A DNA stretch of 64,000 bases. Origin: Meira nashicola. Lineage: Eukaryota; Basidiomycota; Exobasidiomycetes; Exobasidiales; Brachybasidiaceae. A model generated the notes under the pieces. That model had not been told where the DNA came from. It saw only the letters and a list, made by a program, of their open reading frames with translations, and did no database searches. The position numbers were made by a program, and so were the translations under genes. This document shows positions 28,817 to 37,776 of this stretch, piece after piece. Each line of letters starts with the position of its first letter. The first letter of the stretch is position 1. Where the stretch lies: NCBI GenBank assembly GCA_001600355.1, contig BCJU01000001.1:1199178-1263177 (forward strand), in the 5' to 3' direction.

Positions 28817-29331
28817 AAAACTTCATTCTTTCATTTCATGTGCCATGCTTGCTCACCTATCTATCGGTTTTACTCTTCCTTGCCTTCTTCTCATATCATC
28901 TTTTTTGTGTCTATGTAAGATAAATTAGTCATCGATCACTGTTTTAGCCATTCATTTGAATTTTCTAATCCGATTTCATCATCTATTCTTCATTAGGACT
29001 GCGAAACGAATGAAGCTTGTGAACATGTAATATAGAGCAGCAAGCAATATTAATACCTGCCACAAGAGATATTTCGCATACGCTGAAACCTTTTTGGCCA
29101 AATTACGCACGGACTTACAAAGGGACGCGCAAACGCTTACAAGCGTGTGAGGTTGGCGTAAGGACAGTGTTTGATCCACTTCTGAGTGCATACGAAGCTT
29201 CCAATTCTTGATCAACACTTTATTCATCTTAAGGTGTTCGCCAGCTCGTCACTATAACCAAGACCGAAGCATATAAAGCACACAACGCACATTCACCAGT
29301 ATCATCATAGCAGAAAAGAAACATCTTCAAG
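28817..29331. other. Intergenic region upstream of PUP3
   Basis: About 515 bp. It contains a minus-strand 82-codon ORF (28979-29227, ATG start) with one hydrophobic segment. The position fits the PUP3 promoter better than a gene. Confidence 0.4.
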
Positions 29332-30135
29332 ATGAGTATTATGGAATATAATGGAGGGTCGGTCGTGGCTATGAGAGGGAAGAACTGTGTTGCAATTGGT
29401 AAGTAGCGATGGTCATCTCAGGCTGTTTATGAATAAATGCTGATATATATCCTCCCTCTTTTTGATTCTTATAGCATCCGATCTTCGGCTGGGAAATCAA
29501 GCATTGACCGTTGCTTGCAACTTCGACAAAGTTTTTCCAATCACAGAAAGAGTATACATTGGACTTCCAGGATTAGCATCAGATTTGACAACATTACGTG
29601 AAAAGTTTCGATACCGCGTGAATATGTACAAGATGAAAGAAGAACGTGATATTCAACCCGAAACATTTGCACATTTGGTATCTAGTACGCTTTATGAAAA
29701 GCGATTTGGACCTTATTTCGTCGAACCGGTGATCGCGGGTCTATCTTCACCTGATGCACCTGAACCAAATGAACCATTCATTGCAGCATCTGATTTGATC
29801 GGATGTTTAAACTTTGCCAAAGATTTCGTCGTTTCCGGAACGGCAAGCGATAAGCTATTCGGTATGGCAGAAGGATTATGGGAGGAAGATTTAGGACCGG
29901 ATGAATTATTTGAAACGATCAGTCAAACACTTTTAGGTGCACTGGAACGAGATGCATTGAGTGGTTGGGGCGCTGTCGTTCGTGTTATGTGAGTATACAA
30001 ACACACAGACCCATTTTTTGCAGTTTTCACACATCTTTTCTCTTTGTACACATTCTGACCTTCTCGCTCCTTTTCCTCTTATGCAGCACTCCGGAAAAAG
30101 TCATCGAACGTGTCTTGAAAGCAAGACAAGACTGA
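29332..30135 (+). CDS. PUP3: 20S proteasome beta-3 subunit
   Basis: A non-catalytic beta-ring subunit of the 20S proteasome. Spliced model: 29332-29398, 29475-29988 and 30087-30135, giving 630 nt and 209 aa. Introns are 76 and 98 nt with GTAAGT/GTGAGT donors. Seen: MEYNGGSVVAMRGKNCVAIA at the N-terminus, LYEKRFGPYFVEPVIAGL, DLIGCLNFAKDFVVSGTA and ERDALSGWGAVV, all typical of beta-3. It lacks the N-terminal propeptide and active Thr, as expected. The two junctions restore AIASD and RVITPEK. Length matches yeast (205 aa). Confidence 0.93.
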
Positions 30136-30573
30136 TGAAATTCACTGTACAACCATCTTCATTCATTACACACTGTAGCAATGTGATCATATCCCCGAAA
30201 CGATTTTGAAGGCGCGGCGATTGCGTTTTGATTTTTTTTACTTAATGCGATGTAGGAAACGGGGGCTTCCGATTCATTGCGGCTTATGTGTGATTTCAAT
30301 TTCGCTTAGTTTTCGGAGTGGTGATGAGGCGATGATACATAGCCACGTTGCGTGATTCGAAAATGGCTCGTTTGAAAAACACAGCATTTGTTGTACGCCA
30401 ACGATTGGCCAACGAGTGCATATAGATGGCTATGGTTAGTGAGAAAGAAGACGACGATTTTTTCTCTCAACTATGATGATCATTCTTGTTTGGCAATAAG
30501 GAAACGAAATTACTTATTTTCGTCAACTAGTTTCATCTTTTTTTTTAATTTTTCTTTTGCAGAGATTTTCAAA
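30136..30573. other. Intergenic region with possible 5' UTR intron end
   Basis: About 440 bp. The last part (TTTTCTTTTGCAG ending near 30562, 11 bp before the next ATG) looks like a 3' splice site, suggesting an intron in the leader of the next gene. No donor could be fixed. Confidence 0.4.
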
Positions 30574-33500
30574 ATGGCAGTTCAAAAGCATATTTTGATA
30601 TTGCATAATCGGAAAAAGCAAAATGCTAATGCTATTTGGATAATGATTTTAGGTTGTTTTAGTTTATGTTCTTTTACAACTCTTTGTTTATTGTTTAACG
30701 ATTGGACATTATTACCTCAAGCGTATAATCCAAAACCATTAATTCTTGGTGAAGCTTTATTTGATTTAAATCCTGATTTATTTCCTTATCATCAACAGGA
30801 AAATGGAAAATGGGAAAAATTAATCAATAAAGCAAAAACTCAAACGAATCAATTGGTAAAAAGGTTCAATGATTGGAATTTCGTACGAGATGTGTTACCG
30901 GATCAAGAAGAGCAGGATATGTCAAAGGATCGATCAACGAAGAATTTACTCAACGCAAGAGCAAAACGGGATGATGATTTTATCACGGTGTTAATGCGTA
31001 AAAGAAGTACAAATGAAGATGCAAGGCCATCATTTAGGATTAGAAAGAGTTTTTCTGTGGGAAGTGGTGAAAGAAAGGAAGCAAAATCGGTAAAGGAAAG
31101 GAATAAATTATTACAACCTCTTTCGACGCAATCTCAACCTTCTTCACCTACAAGTGTTGAGAGTATGGAAGTGGATTCTGTTCCTGTTAAATCGATTCTC
31201 AAAACTAAAACAGGATTAAAGAAGAGAGTAAGAACAAAAGATCGTGTTCAATTTGCAAAGAATGAAAAAGTTCGATTAATTCGTGATCGTGTTAGTCCTG
31301 AAAGAAATATTTTATATAATACGGAAGGTGGCCAAATGAGAACATCAAATGATTATAACGGAAAAGACAAAGAAGATGATCGATTGGTAAAAAGAAGTGG
31401 TGATGGACTTCCACCATTGGCTCCATTAAATCGAGAAGATTCAGCACAATCTTTATCAAATTATGAGAGTGAATGGAAAGGTGATCCTGATAGACATCTT
31501 TGTTTATCATCATCTAAAAGAGTATCAAGATCACCTTCACCTGCATTTTTACCTGAAAGTAGTAGAAGAACGGCATCTTATGATGATGTACAAAACTTTC
31601 TTCGTCATGAAAGAGGTGGCAGTGGTGGTGGTGAAATTGATTGGCTTGTTGAAGCGGATAGACATTCTCGAACAACAACAAGAAGAACGGCAAGAACACC
31701 TTCTCCAACACCTTTACAACGTATTAGGGGAACAGAAAGATTATCTCCTTCCCATAGCGTTTCTCCATTTCATTCAAAAAATACACAAAGAAGGAGACAT
31801 TCTTTTGAATCGGTTGATAGAGAATTAGATAAATTAGGAGAATTATCTATCGTTCAATCTTCTGCTAGTAAATCATCTTTACGTCCAAAAGGTTCACCTA
31901 GAGCAAGACGTGTTTCTTTCGAAGGTACAGGTGATTATAGATCCTTACATTCTTCAAATAGTCCTAGAATTTTATCCACCAGACATTCAGGAAGATCAGA
32001 AGGATTATCAGAAGCTCTTCATATTTCATCACCTGATAAAGGTAACTTACAAAAGAGAGAACTTTATCATGATCAAGAAATGCAGAAAAGGTGCACTGAT
32101 TGTTTTTCTTCTTTGAAATCGAGAAGTAAGAAAAGTGATGAAGATATGCTACCATTAAGATCAAATTCTCAACATGAAAAATCAAGATTGTTAACAAGTT
32201 CAAGTATACCTTCTCAAGCAAAAGTTCAAATCGTTTCTCCTCCTCAAAGACAAGCATTTTCTCCTTATACTCAAAAGCAAGCACCTCTAAAGGATAATGA
32301 TGATTTACGTAAATATGCAATTGTGAAAAATGCAGCTTCTACGGTTAAAGTTATGAAAAGAAGTTTTTCAGCAGATGAAGGAAGTAATCATTTACCACCT
32401 TCACCACCTGAAAAACAATCTTGGGAATATCCAATTCCAAATAAATCAATCTTGAAACCAAAAGATCGAACAAGAAATCAAGTTTCAGAATTGAGGCATG
32501 TTACTTTTGCAGAAGGAACTAAATTGGAATCATCAAGTAAGCCAAGATCATCTTTTCGTAGAAAGGGATCAAAAGTGTTATATGATGCACAGCGTCCATC
32601 AAACATCATTGAAAGGAATAAAGTTCGTCCTCCACTTTCTAATTCTTTTCAAGTGAATAGTTCAAATGAATCAAATCGTAATACAGGTACTAGACGTCCT
32701 TATGTTTCCTCTATGGCACGATTTACTAGCAAGCAACCCAGAACTAAAACTTCCATTATTGCACGTCGTTCTTCAACTTCTTCTACTACTAAATCTCACG
32801 GTTCAGATTCAGATGATGAAAGATCTTCGAGTGATAGTGGATCAACATTAAATAAAAGAGCAATTTCTGAGAATGGAAGTCGTGATAGTAATCCTACAAA
32901 ATCGAGCTTAAGGTCAACAAATAAACCAAAGGGTTCAAGTAAAGTAAGGTTTGGCGGAGTAAGTAGTATTGAAATACCAGCAAGAGAATCTGGATCACCT
33001 GGATCACCTGTTAAAGAAGCGCATGATATGTTTACAGTAAAACCGACAGTTTTATTTGATGCATCAAAGCAAACACCACAACATCAAACTTCTTCATCAA
33101 AATTGGAAAGGGTACCTAGTCATTCAACATCATCAACTGTTACGCATGATTCATCAAATCATCAACATACTACGGCAAATCCTGTTACCAGACCTAGCTC
33201 TACTTCTAGCACTACTTCTTCTCGTTCTTCTCGTTCTTCTACTTCTTCTACTTCTTCTAGTTCTTCTTCATATTCGAGATCGGCCGATTCTAGAACGGCT
33301 AGCTTGCGCGATCGTCTCTTAGGACCACCAAGAGGACACAAATTATTGAATTCAAACTCGAGAAGTAAGTTTTATAAAAGAAGCCTTTTAGAGAAAAGAG
33401 GAGAAGGTGAATATAACAAAAGAGATGTTAGATCATATCTGAGATCTAACGCGGCTACCCAAGGACCACCAAGAGGACATATTTTATTGAATTCAGGCTT

Positions 33501-34029
33501 CAGAAATAAATATTATAAAAGAAATCTTATCGAGAAAAGAGGAGAAGGCGAATATATGAAAAGAGGCTTAATAGAAAAAAGGGCAAGAAAGCGTAAATCA
33601 AGTTCAATGTCTCATGTTTCTTCAAGTGAATCTTTTATCCATACGGCTGATCATATTGCACAATACGGTGTTACTCCATTAAAAAAGAGTAAACAAAAAC
33701 AACAACCACAAAAGACAACAACAACTTCAGCTACAACAAGCGAACTTTCACCTTCTGGTCTTGGCTTTTCAGGTTTACATATCAATTCAAAAACTTTTTC
33801 TCCAACTGAATCAAACCATAGTAAAGGTAGCATGAGTATGAGCAGGGATCGTTTATCCCGCTCAGATTCATTACGTTCTACAGGTTCTTCTTCTTTTCGT
33901 AGTTTAGACGATCATTCTTCTTCTCCAACAAGACCTGGCTCGCCTTCTTCTCCACAAGCTCAACGTGGTCAATGGTGGAGTGGTCATTCAGGTTCTTCTT
34001 CTGGTGGCGGTGTTCCATTTGTATATTAA
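30574..34029 (+). CDS. Single-pass membrane protein with SILK/RVxF motif pairs and KR repeats
   Basis: An 1151-aa protein of unknown family, starting at the ATG at 30574 (the frame is open upstream only from a TTG). Seen: a short basic N-terminus; one membrane segment (about 17-42); and a very long Ser/Arg/Lys-rich disordered region. Four motif pairs recur: SILK 207-210 with RVQF 224-227; SSLR 434-437 with RVSF 446-449; SILK 625-628 with HVTF 642-645; SSLR 777-780 with KVRF 790-793. SILK and RVxF are known protein phosphatase 1 docking motifs. Residues 917-1005 hold two 34-aa repeats rich in Lys-Arg sites, as in Kex2-processed precursors. Basic residues before the membrane segment suggest the bulk faces the lumen, which conflicts with PP1 docking; topology is unresolved. 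Arg codons are mostly AGA, unlike AAT1. Confidence 0.62.
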   Translation: MAVQKHILILHNRKKQNANAIWIMILGCFSLCSFTTLCLLFNDWTLLPQAYNPKPLILGEALFDLNPDLFPYHQQENGKWEKLINKAKTQTNQLVKRFNDWNFVRDVLPDQEEQDMSKDRSTKNLLNARAKRDDDFITVLMRKRSTNEDARPSFRIRKSFSVGSGERKEAKSVKERNKLLQPLSTQSQPSSPTSVESMEVDSVPVKSILKTKTGLKKRVRTKDRVQFAKNEKVRLIRDRVSPERNILYNTEGGQMRTSNDYNGKDKEDDRLVKRSGDGLPPLAPLNREDSAQSLSNYESEWKGDPDRHLCLSSSKRVSRSPSPAFLPESSRRTASYDDVQNFLRHERGGSGGGEIDWLVEADRHSRTTTRRTARTPSPTPLQRIRGTERLSPSHSVSPFHSKNTQRRRHSFESVDRELDKLGELSIVQSSASKSSLRPKGSPRARRVSFEGTGDYRSLHSSNSPRILSTRHSGRSEGLSEALHISSPDKGNLQKRELYHDQEMQKRCTDCFSSLKSRSKKSDEDMLPLRSNSQHEKSRLLTSSSIPSQAKVQIVSPPQRQAFSPYTQKQAPLKDNDDLRKYAIVKNAASTVKVMKRSFSADEGSNHLPPSPPEKQSWEYPIPNKSILKPKDRTRNQVSELRHVTFAEGTKLESSSKPRSSFRRKGSKVLYDAQRPSNIIERNKVRPPLSNSFQVNSSNESNRNTGTRRPYVSSMARFTSKQPRTKTSIIARRSSTSSTTKSHGSDSDDERSSSDSGSTLNKRAISENGSRDSNPTKSSLRSTNKPKGSSKVRFGGVSSIEIPARESGSPGSPVKEAHDMFTVKPTVLFDASKQTPQHQTSSSKLERVPSHSTSSTVTHDSSNHQHTTANPVTRPSSTSSTTSSRSSRSSTSSTSSSSSSYSRSADSRTASLRDRLLGPPRGHKLLNSNSRSKFYKRSLLEKRGEGEYNKRDVRSYLRSNAATQGPPRGHILLNSGFRNKYYKRNLIEKRGEGEYMKRGLIEKRARKRKSSSMSHVSSSESFIHTADHIAQYGVTPLKKSKQKQQPQKTTTTSATTSELSPSGLGFSGLHINSKTFSPTESNHSKGSMSMSRDRLSRSDSLRSTGSSSFRSLDDHSSSPTRPGSPSSPQAQRGQWWSGHSGSSSGGGVPFVY
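33322..33423 (+). repeat. 34-aa dibasic repeat, copy 1
   Basis: Encodes residues 917-950 of the 1151-aa protein: begins GPPRGHKLLN, then FYKR, LLEKR and GEGEYNKR. 26 of 34 residues match copy 2. Confidence 0.85.
33463..33564 (+). repeat. 34-aa dibasic repeat, copy 2
   Basis: Encodes residues 964-997: begins GPPRGHILLN, then YYKR, LIEKR and GEGEYMKR, followed directly by GLIEKR and ARKRK. A 13-residue spacer separates it from copy 1. Confidence 0.85.
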
Positions 34030-34089
34030 TACTTTTTTATTTTTTGTATTTCTCTCTTTCTCTGTTTTTTAATGACATGAACGTTATCC

Positions 34090-34095
34090 AATAAA
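34090..34095 (+). terminator. Possible polyadenylation signal
   Basis: AATAAA 61 bp after the stop of the 1151-aa protein gene. Confidence 0.4.
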
Positions 34096-34282
34096 ACACT
34101 TTGTCCAGTGCCAAGAAAAAAAAAGGTGGGGGCATAAACATTCAAGGCGTAGTACATTGTTACAAATGTTTCCATGTCAAACACTGCTTTGTTCTCTTAA
34201 CGCCCCTTGAATTGAAAAAATAAAGACAAACAAAAATGAACCTCTCTATCCAATTTCATCCTTTCAACCAAAACCCAACAAA

Positions 34283-34609
34283 ATGTTTAATCGTTTAAAT
34301 CAAAAGAATGCTTTGCTGGTCATCGTTGTTCTTTTTAGTTCTTTTGCTTCAATGATGGTGATGTTAATCACTTATCCGAAAACGATTTGGATTGATGCTC
34401 CAAAAGTTGGAAAAAATGCAATTTTACAAATTCATAATTCAATTAATGGTTTAAAAGCTTTTGCTAAAAATCATAATTTTCATCAAAAAACACAATTATA
34501 CGCAGTTCAAACTCAAGAAAAAACCTTGATCAATGAAACGCAAATCAACCATCCTGATTATAATATCGTGAAAATGCACTTTAAAGGAAACATTCCAAGT
34601 ACAACTTAA
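34283..34609 (+). CDS. Small single-pass membrane protein
   Basis: A 108-aa protein from the ATG at 34283. Seen: a short N-terminus MFNRLNQKN, one hydrophobic segment (about 10-31) ending at TYPKTIW, and a soluble tail rich in Asn, His, Lys and Gln. Layout (NR..QKNA, membrane segment, then W and I-rich stretch) resembles the start of the 1151-aa neighbour (NRKKQNANA), so distant paralogy is possible but unproven. The region is AT-rich. Unknown function; it could be a truncated relative of its neighbour. Confidence 0.5.
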   Translation: MFNRLNQKNALLVIVVLFSSFASMMVMLITYPKTIWIDAPKVGKNAILQIHNSINGLKAFAKNHNFHQKTQLYAVQTQEKTLINETQINHPDYNIVKMHFKGNIPSTT

Positions 34610-34922
34610 AACTTAGGGAATGCAATTGATCCTTTTTAACAATTATGCAAATCTTTTTTATCTATATTTCTTTTGTCTCGTCATATCCTTCAATATCATA
34701 TTACAGTGAAAGATTGTGTAAAGAGGGGCTAATCGGACAAAACTTATGTATTGTGACCGCGATCGAAAGGATTTTGAAAGAGAATTGCCCCGAAATTTTA
34801 TAAATTGTTAGTTGCGCCCCATAAATAAATTTGAAAACAGAGAATTAATGTTGATAAAAGGTGATGTTCTTATCCTGGTAATGTGAGAAAATGATTTCGT
34901 CCAACACAAATATTATTTTGGT
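34610..34922. other. AT-rich intergenic region
   Basis: About 310 bp of AT-rich sequence holding the promoter of the next gene. Nothing else is supported. Confidence 0.4.
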
Positions 34923-35837
34923 ATGACGAAGATGATGTCTTTTTGGTTTTTACCTTTTTGCCTTTTTATGACTTTCATTGCACTTGAATCAAGTAATGCT
35001 TCGAACATGAACACTTTCGATCAAGGTGCAATTCAAAAAAGATCTTTTGCTGAAATCATCTTTATGAAAAGAGCAGGAAACGATCCCGAACAAGGTTCAA
35101 ATGAAAAGGGAAAACGTACAAAACAATTAACAGTTAAAAAAGATAGCGGTAACCTTAAACAGATGGCAGGACATGCACTCAAAAGAGTTGGAGATTACGT
35201 TTCTTGTAAGTCAGGTATGAATTGCAATAGTCCTCAACCTCGTCCACATAGCTTAGCAGCACAATTGAGTATCAAACAATCACGAGAAACTCCAAATACT
35301 ACTCCTTTGCATCCGTCATCTTCAAGTGAAAATAAAAGGTTGTCCCTCTCTAAAGGAATACAATCACTTCATGGAAAGAAACCATCATTTTCATCAAGCG
35401 CAAGTATGGACGAAAATGCAGTAAAATTGGCCAAAGGTATCTTTGCTCCCGTAAAAGGCAAGCAAAATGAAGGAACATCGTCTCATCAAAAACGAAGAGG
35501 ACCTCCTGAAAAACTCAATGAAGTTCAAGCACGAGAGACTGTAAGTAGTCCGCCAAGAAGTAGCTCTGGATCAAAAGGTAGCATTTCGCCATCTTCCGAA
35601 CTTCAAGTAAGATCTCGCAAAAGATTAGACAAGAATTTAAGCATTGACGATCATGCAATCAAAATGGCTAGTATTTTTGCACCAGAAGGTAGCACTTCAC
35701 CGTCTTCGTTCCGTGCAAAGAAGCCTGAACCATTAAAATCGCAAAGCATTGACGATCATGCAATAAAAATGGCTAGTATTTTTGCACCAGAAGGTAGCAC
35801 TTCACCGTCTTCGTTCCGTGCAAAGAAGCCTAAATAG
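34923..35837 (+). CDS. Repetitive secreted protein with dibasic sites
   Basis: A 304-aa predicted secreted protein from the ATG at 34923. Seen: signal peptide MTKMMSFWFLPFCLFMTFI..NAS; then QKR-SFAEIIFM-KR, a short segment between two Lys-Arg sites as Kex2 would cut; further KR sites (ALKRV, HQKRR, RSRKR); and a Ser/Lys-rich body. The C-terminus has two near-identical copies of SIDDHAIKMASIFAPEG, and an older diverged copy (SMDENAVKLAKGIFAP) lies upstream. The 1151-aa neighbour has a similar KR-DDDFITVLMRKR segment. Inferred: a Kex2-processed secreted repeat protein. Function unknown. Confidence 0.6.
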   Translation: MTKMMSFWFLPFCLFMTFIALESSNASNMNTFDQGAIQKRSFAEIIFMKRAGNDPEQGSNEKGKRTKQLTVKKDSGNLKQMAGHALKRVGDYVSCKSGMNCNSPQPRPHSLAAQLSIKQSRETPNTTPLHPSSSSENKRLSLSKGIQSLHGKKPSFSSSASMDENAVKLAKGIFAPVKGKQNEGTSSHQKRRGPPEKLNEVQARETVSSPPRSSSGSKGSISPSSELQVRSRKRLDKNLSIDDHAIKMASIFAPEGSTSPSSFRAKKPEPLKSQSIDDHAIKMASIFAPEGSTSPSSFRAKKPK

Positions 35838-35850
35838 TTGAAATCGCAAA
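35641..35850 (+). repeat. 105-bp tandem duplication crossing a stop codon
   Basis: Two units, 35641-35745 and 35746-35850, differ at only about six positions. The second unit contains the gene's stop: where unit 1 reads CCT-GAA-CCA-TTA, unit 2 reads CCT-AAA-TAG-TTG. The unit continues 13 bp past the stop. Confidence 0.9.
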
Positions 35851-36036
35851 ACACTAACCAATAGCATCTCCTTGTCAAGTAACAGACGCAGTGTTCATAT
35901 ATATCATACTTGCACATCGTTCATTTCTTTTACCTCCACTGTATATACTACCACTTCCGATACTTCGAATGACATCTTTATTCATACAAGCGTGATAGGT
36001 GATTTGATCTAGCGAAAAAGGGTGTAAAAATCATCG

Positions 36037-37389
36037 TTAGTTTTCCAAACCTCCCTCTTTTATTTTATGGAAGCCACTCACAATTGCCAAATATGCCCTT
36101 GCCATTTCTCGTGCCCATCCATCATTCATAACACGTACATCGTCTCTCTCTGCAGCAGCACGGAGTACAGGCACATTATCGTCAAAATCATCTTCCCTAT
36201 CTTCATCAAAATTACCTCTTGGTCTCTTCCTCTTCTTCTTCTTTTGTCTACCTCTAACCCTACTCGAATCCGCTTCACTTTCGCTATTTGAAGTATCTCC
36301 TAAACTTGCATTCCTGCTTTGACTTCGACTACGGCTTTGACTTATACTTCGGCTTCTACTCCTACTGCGACTTTGACTTGCACTGCGTACATCTCTTCTT
36401 CCGCGTTTTGAAGGAGCTTTTCCAACATTCAAAACCATTTCAAATTTTTGTTCAATTCTTTTAAGTTGCGATACTGCACCTTCATGACCTCGCAATCGAT
36501 AAATGAGTAATATCTTTGGTACGAATGCTAATTCTTTGTCGATCACACTAACATCCGGCCCAAACCGTATCCTCCTTGTATCATTCTCAATATTTCTGCC
36601 TTCATGTTGCGCTACAGCTTCTAAGCTTCTTTCACTAACGATAAGGTAAAGCATTGCGCTATACAAATGCAATAAAGGTTCAAGACGAAAGGGATAAGTA
36701 GTGATCAATAAATCAATCTCTTCCATCGCTTGTTCTTCCAATCCAAGCATCAGCATTTCCGGTATCATCTCTAACAATAAATCTACTTGTAATGCTGAAG
36801 ATCTTGTTTTATTAACTTGTCGCATGAACGTTAATCGTTTTTGAGCAATCTTTTTTTCATTCAATATTCGATCTTCTTCTGTACGTATTCCCACTATTCG
36901 TTCAGCTTCGTCTGCTGCTACCATTGTTGTCACTTGTAGAGCATGCCTCCATAATTCAACTGAGCTCCATTCGTATGCATGCAATAGTACTCTTAGTGAT
37001 CTATAAGCCCTTTTCGAATCACCTCTGGAAATGCTCAACATCAATAAATCATATATGCGTCGTAAATGCTTTTCGCGATGGGTAGCTTGTGAAATGCCAA
37101 ATCTAGCTACTTTCTTCCTTCTAGATCGACGTTTTGATGTTCTATCTCCTGAGCCTTCTTCATCATAAGCAGATCCTACATCTGTTTCGCTTTCAGCATC
37201 AGTGGTAGATGCAACAGTAGTAGCATCACCTTCATCCTCTCTGTCCAAGATTCCAGCACTTCGTTCTCTTGATTGTCTTGATGCACGATAACCATGTGAA
37301 TACACGTAGCTATGACGAACTTTCTGATCAGGGATTGCAAATATGGTCTGTCTAGATGATTCTCCTTGTCTGAAGTTGTTTGATATCAT
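36037..37389 (-). CDS. Rrn11-like RNA polymerase I initiation factor (putative)
   Basis: A 450-aa protein. Seen: an acidic/basic N-terminus; then HLRRIYDLLMLSISRGDSKR followed by AYRSLRVLLHAYEWSSVELW, a helical pattern like the start of the Rrn11/TAF1A family; more paired helices (LLLEMIPEMLMLGLEEQAME, RLEPLLHLYSAMLYLI); and late an Arg/Ser dipeptide region (SQSRSRSRSRS) with a KKKKRKRPR basic patch. Rrn11 is a core factor subunit recruiting RNA polymerase I to rDNA. The family call rests on helix pattern only. The RS region is unusual for this family. Start at the ATG at 37389. Confidence 0.5.
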   Translation of the reverse strand: MISNNFRQGESSRQTIFAIPDQKVRHSYVYSHGYRASRQSRERSAGILDREDEGDATTVASTTDAESETDVGSAYDEEGSGDRTSKRRSRRKKVARFGISQATHREKHLRRIYDLLMLSISRGDSKRAYRSLRVLLHAYEWSSVELWRHALQVTTMVAADEAERIVGIRTEEDRILNEKKIAQKRLTFMRQVNKTRSSALQVDLLLEMIPEMLMLGLEEQAMEEIDLLITTYPFRLEPLLHLYSAMLYLIVSERSLEAVAQHEGRNIENDTRRIRFGPDVSVIDKELAFVPKILLIYRLRGHEGAVSQLKRIEQKFEMVLNVGKAPSKRGRRDVRSASQSRSRSRSRSISQSRSRSQSRNASLGDTSNSESEADSSRVRGRQKKKKRKRPRGNFDEDREDDFDDNVPVLRAAAERDDVRVMNDGWAREMARAYLAIVSGFHKIKEGGLEN

Positions 37390-37776
37390 TGTATCCTATC
37401 TTTCATTGTATCGAATAGAATGGTTGTTTAGAATAAATTGATTGCAAGTTGAACAAGTGTTGATTTTGATACTTTTTTACACGCGTTTTAAGAAGGCGCC
37501 GAAGAAGCCAAAAAATGCACCGATGAAATCTAGCATACATCGATTCACCCATACGTATTTTTCAATTGATCATTGTTTCATTCCTTCGTGATTCTGGATC
37601 GAATACAATGATCAGTGGAGCTACAATTTACGAAATCATTCTTTACACCAAATAGATAGAGATGTTTTACATAATGTGGCATTTCAGTTCAAGTTGCATT
37701 GAAGTTTGTTGTACAATTGTCTACTATGACAGCTCTCTTATTGAAAATTGCTAATGAGATAGTCTTGCGAATTTTG
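37390..37776. other. Intergenic region
   Basis: About 390 bp upstream of the Rrn11-like gene. It contains ACGCGT and GGCGCC near 37482-37500. No gene is supported. Confidence 0.4.

Noticed and set aside
28979..29227. 82-codon minus ORF with one hydrophobic segment, ATG start
   Set aside because: No homology features and it occupies the PUP3 promoter region; too weak to call, though not excluded.
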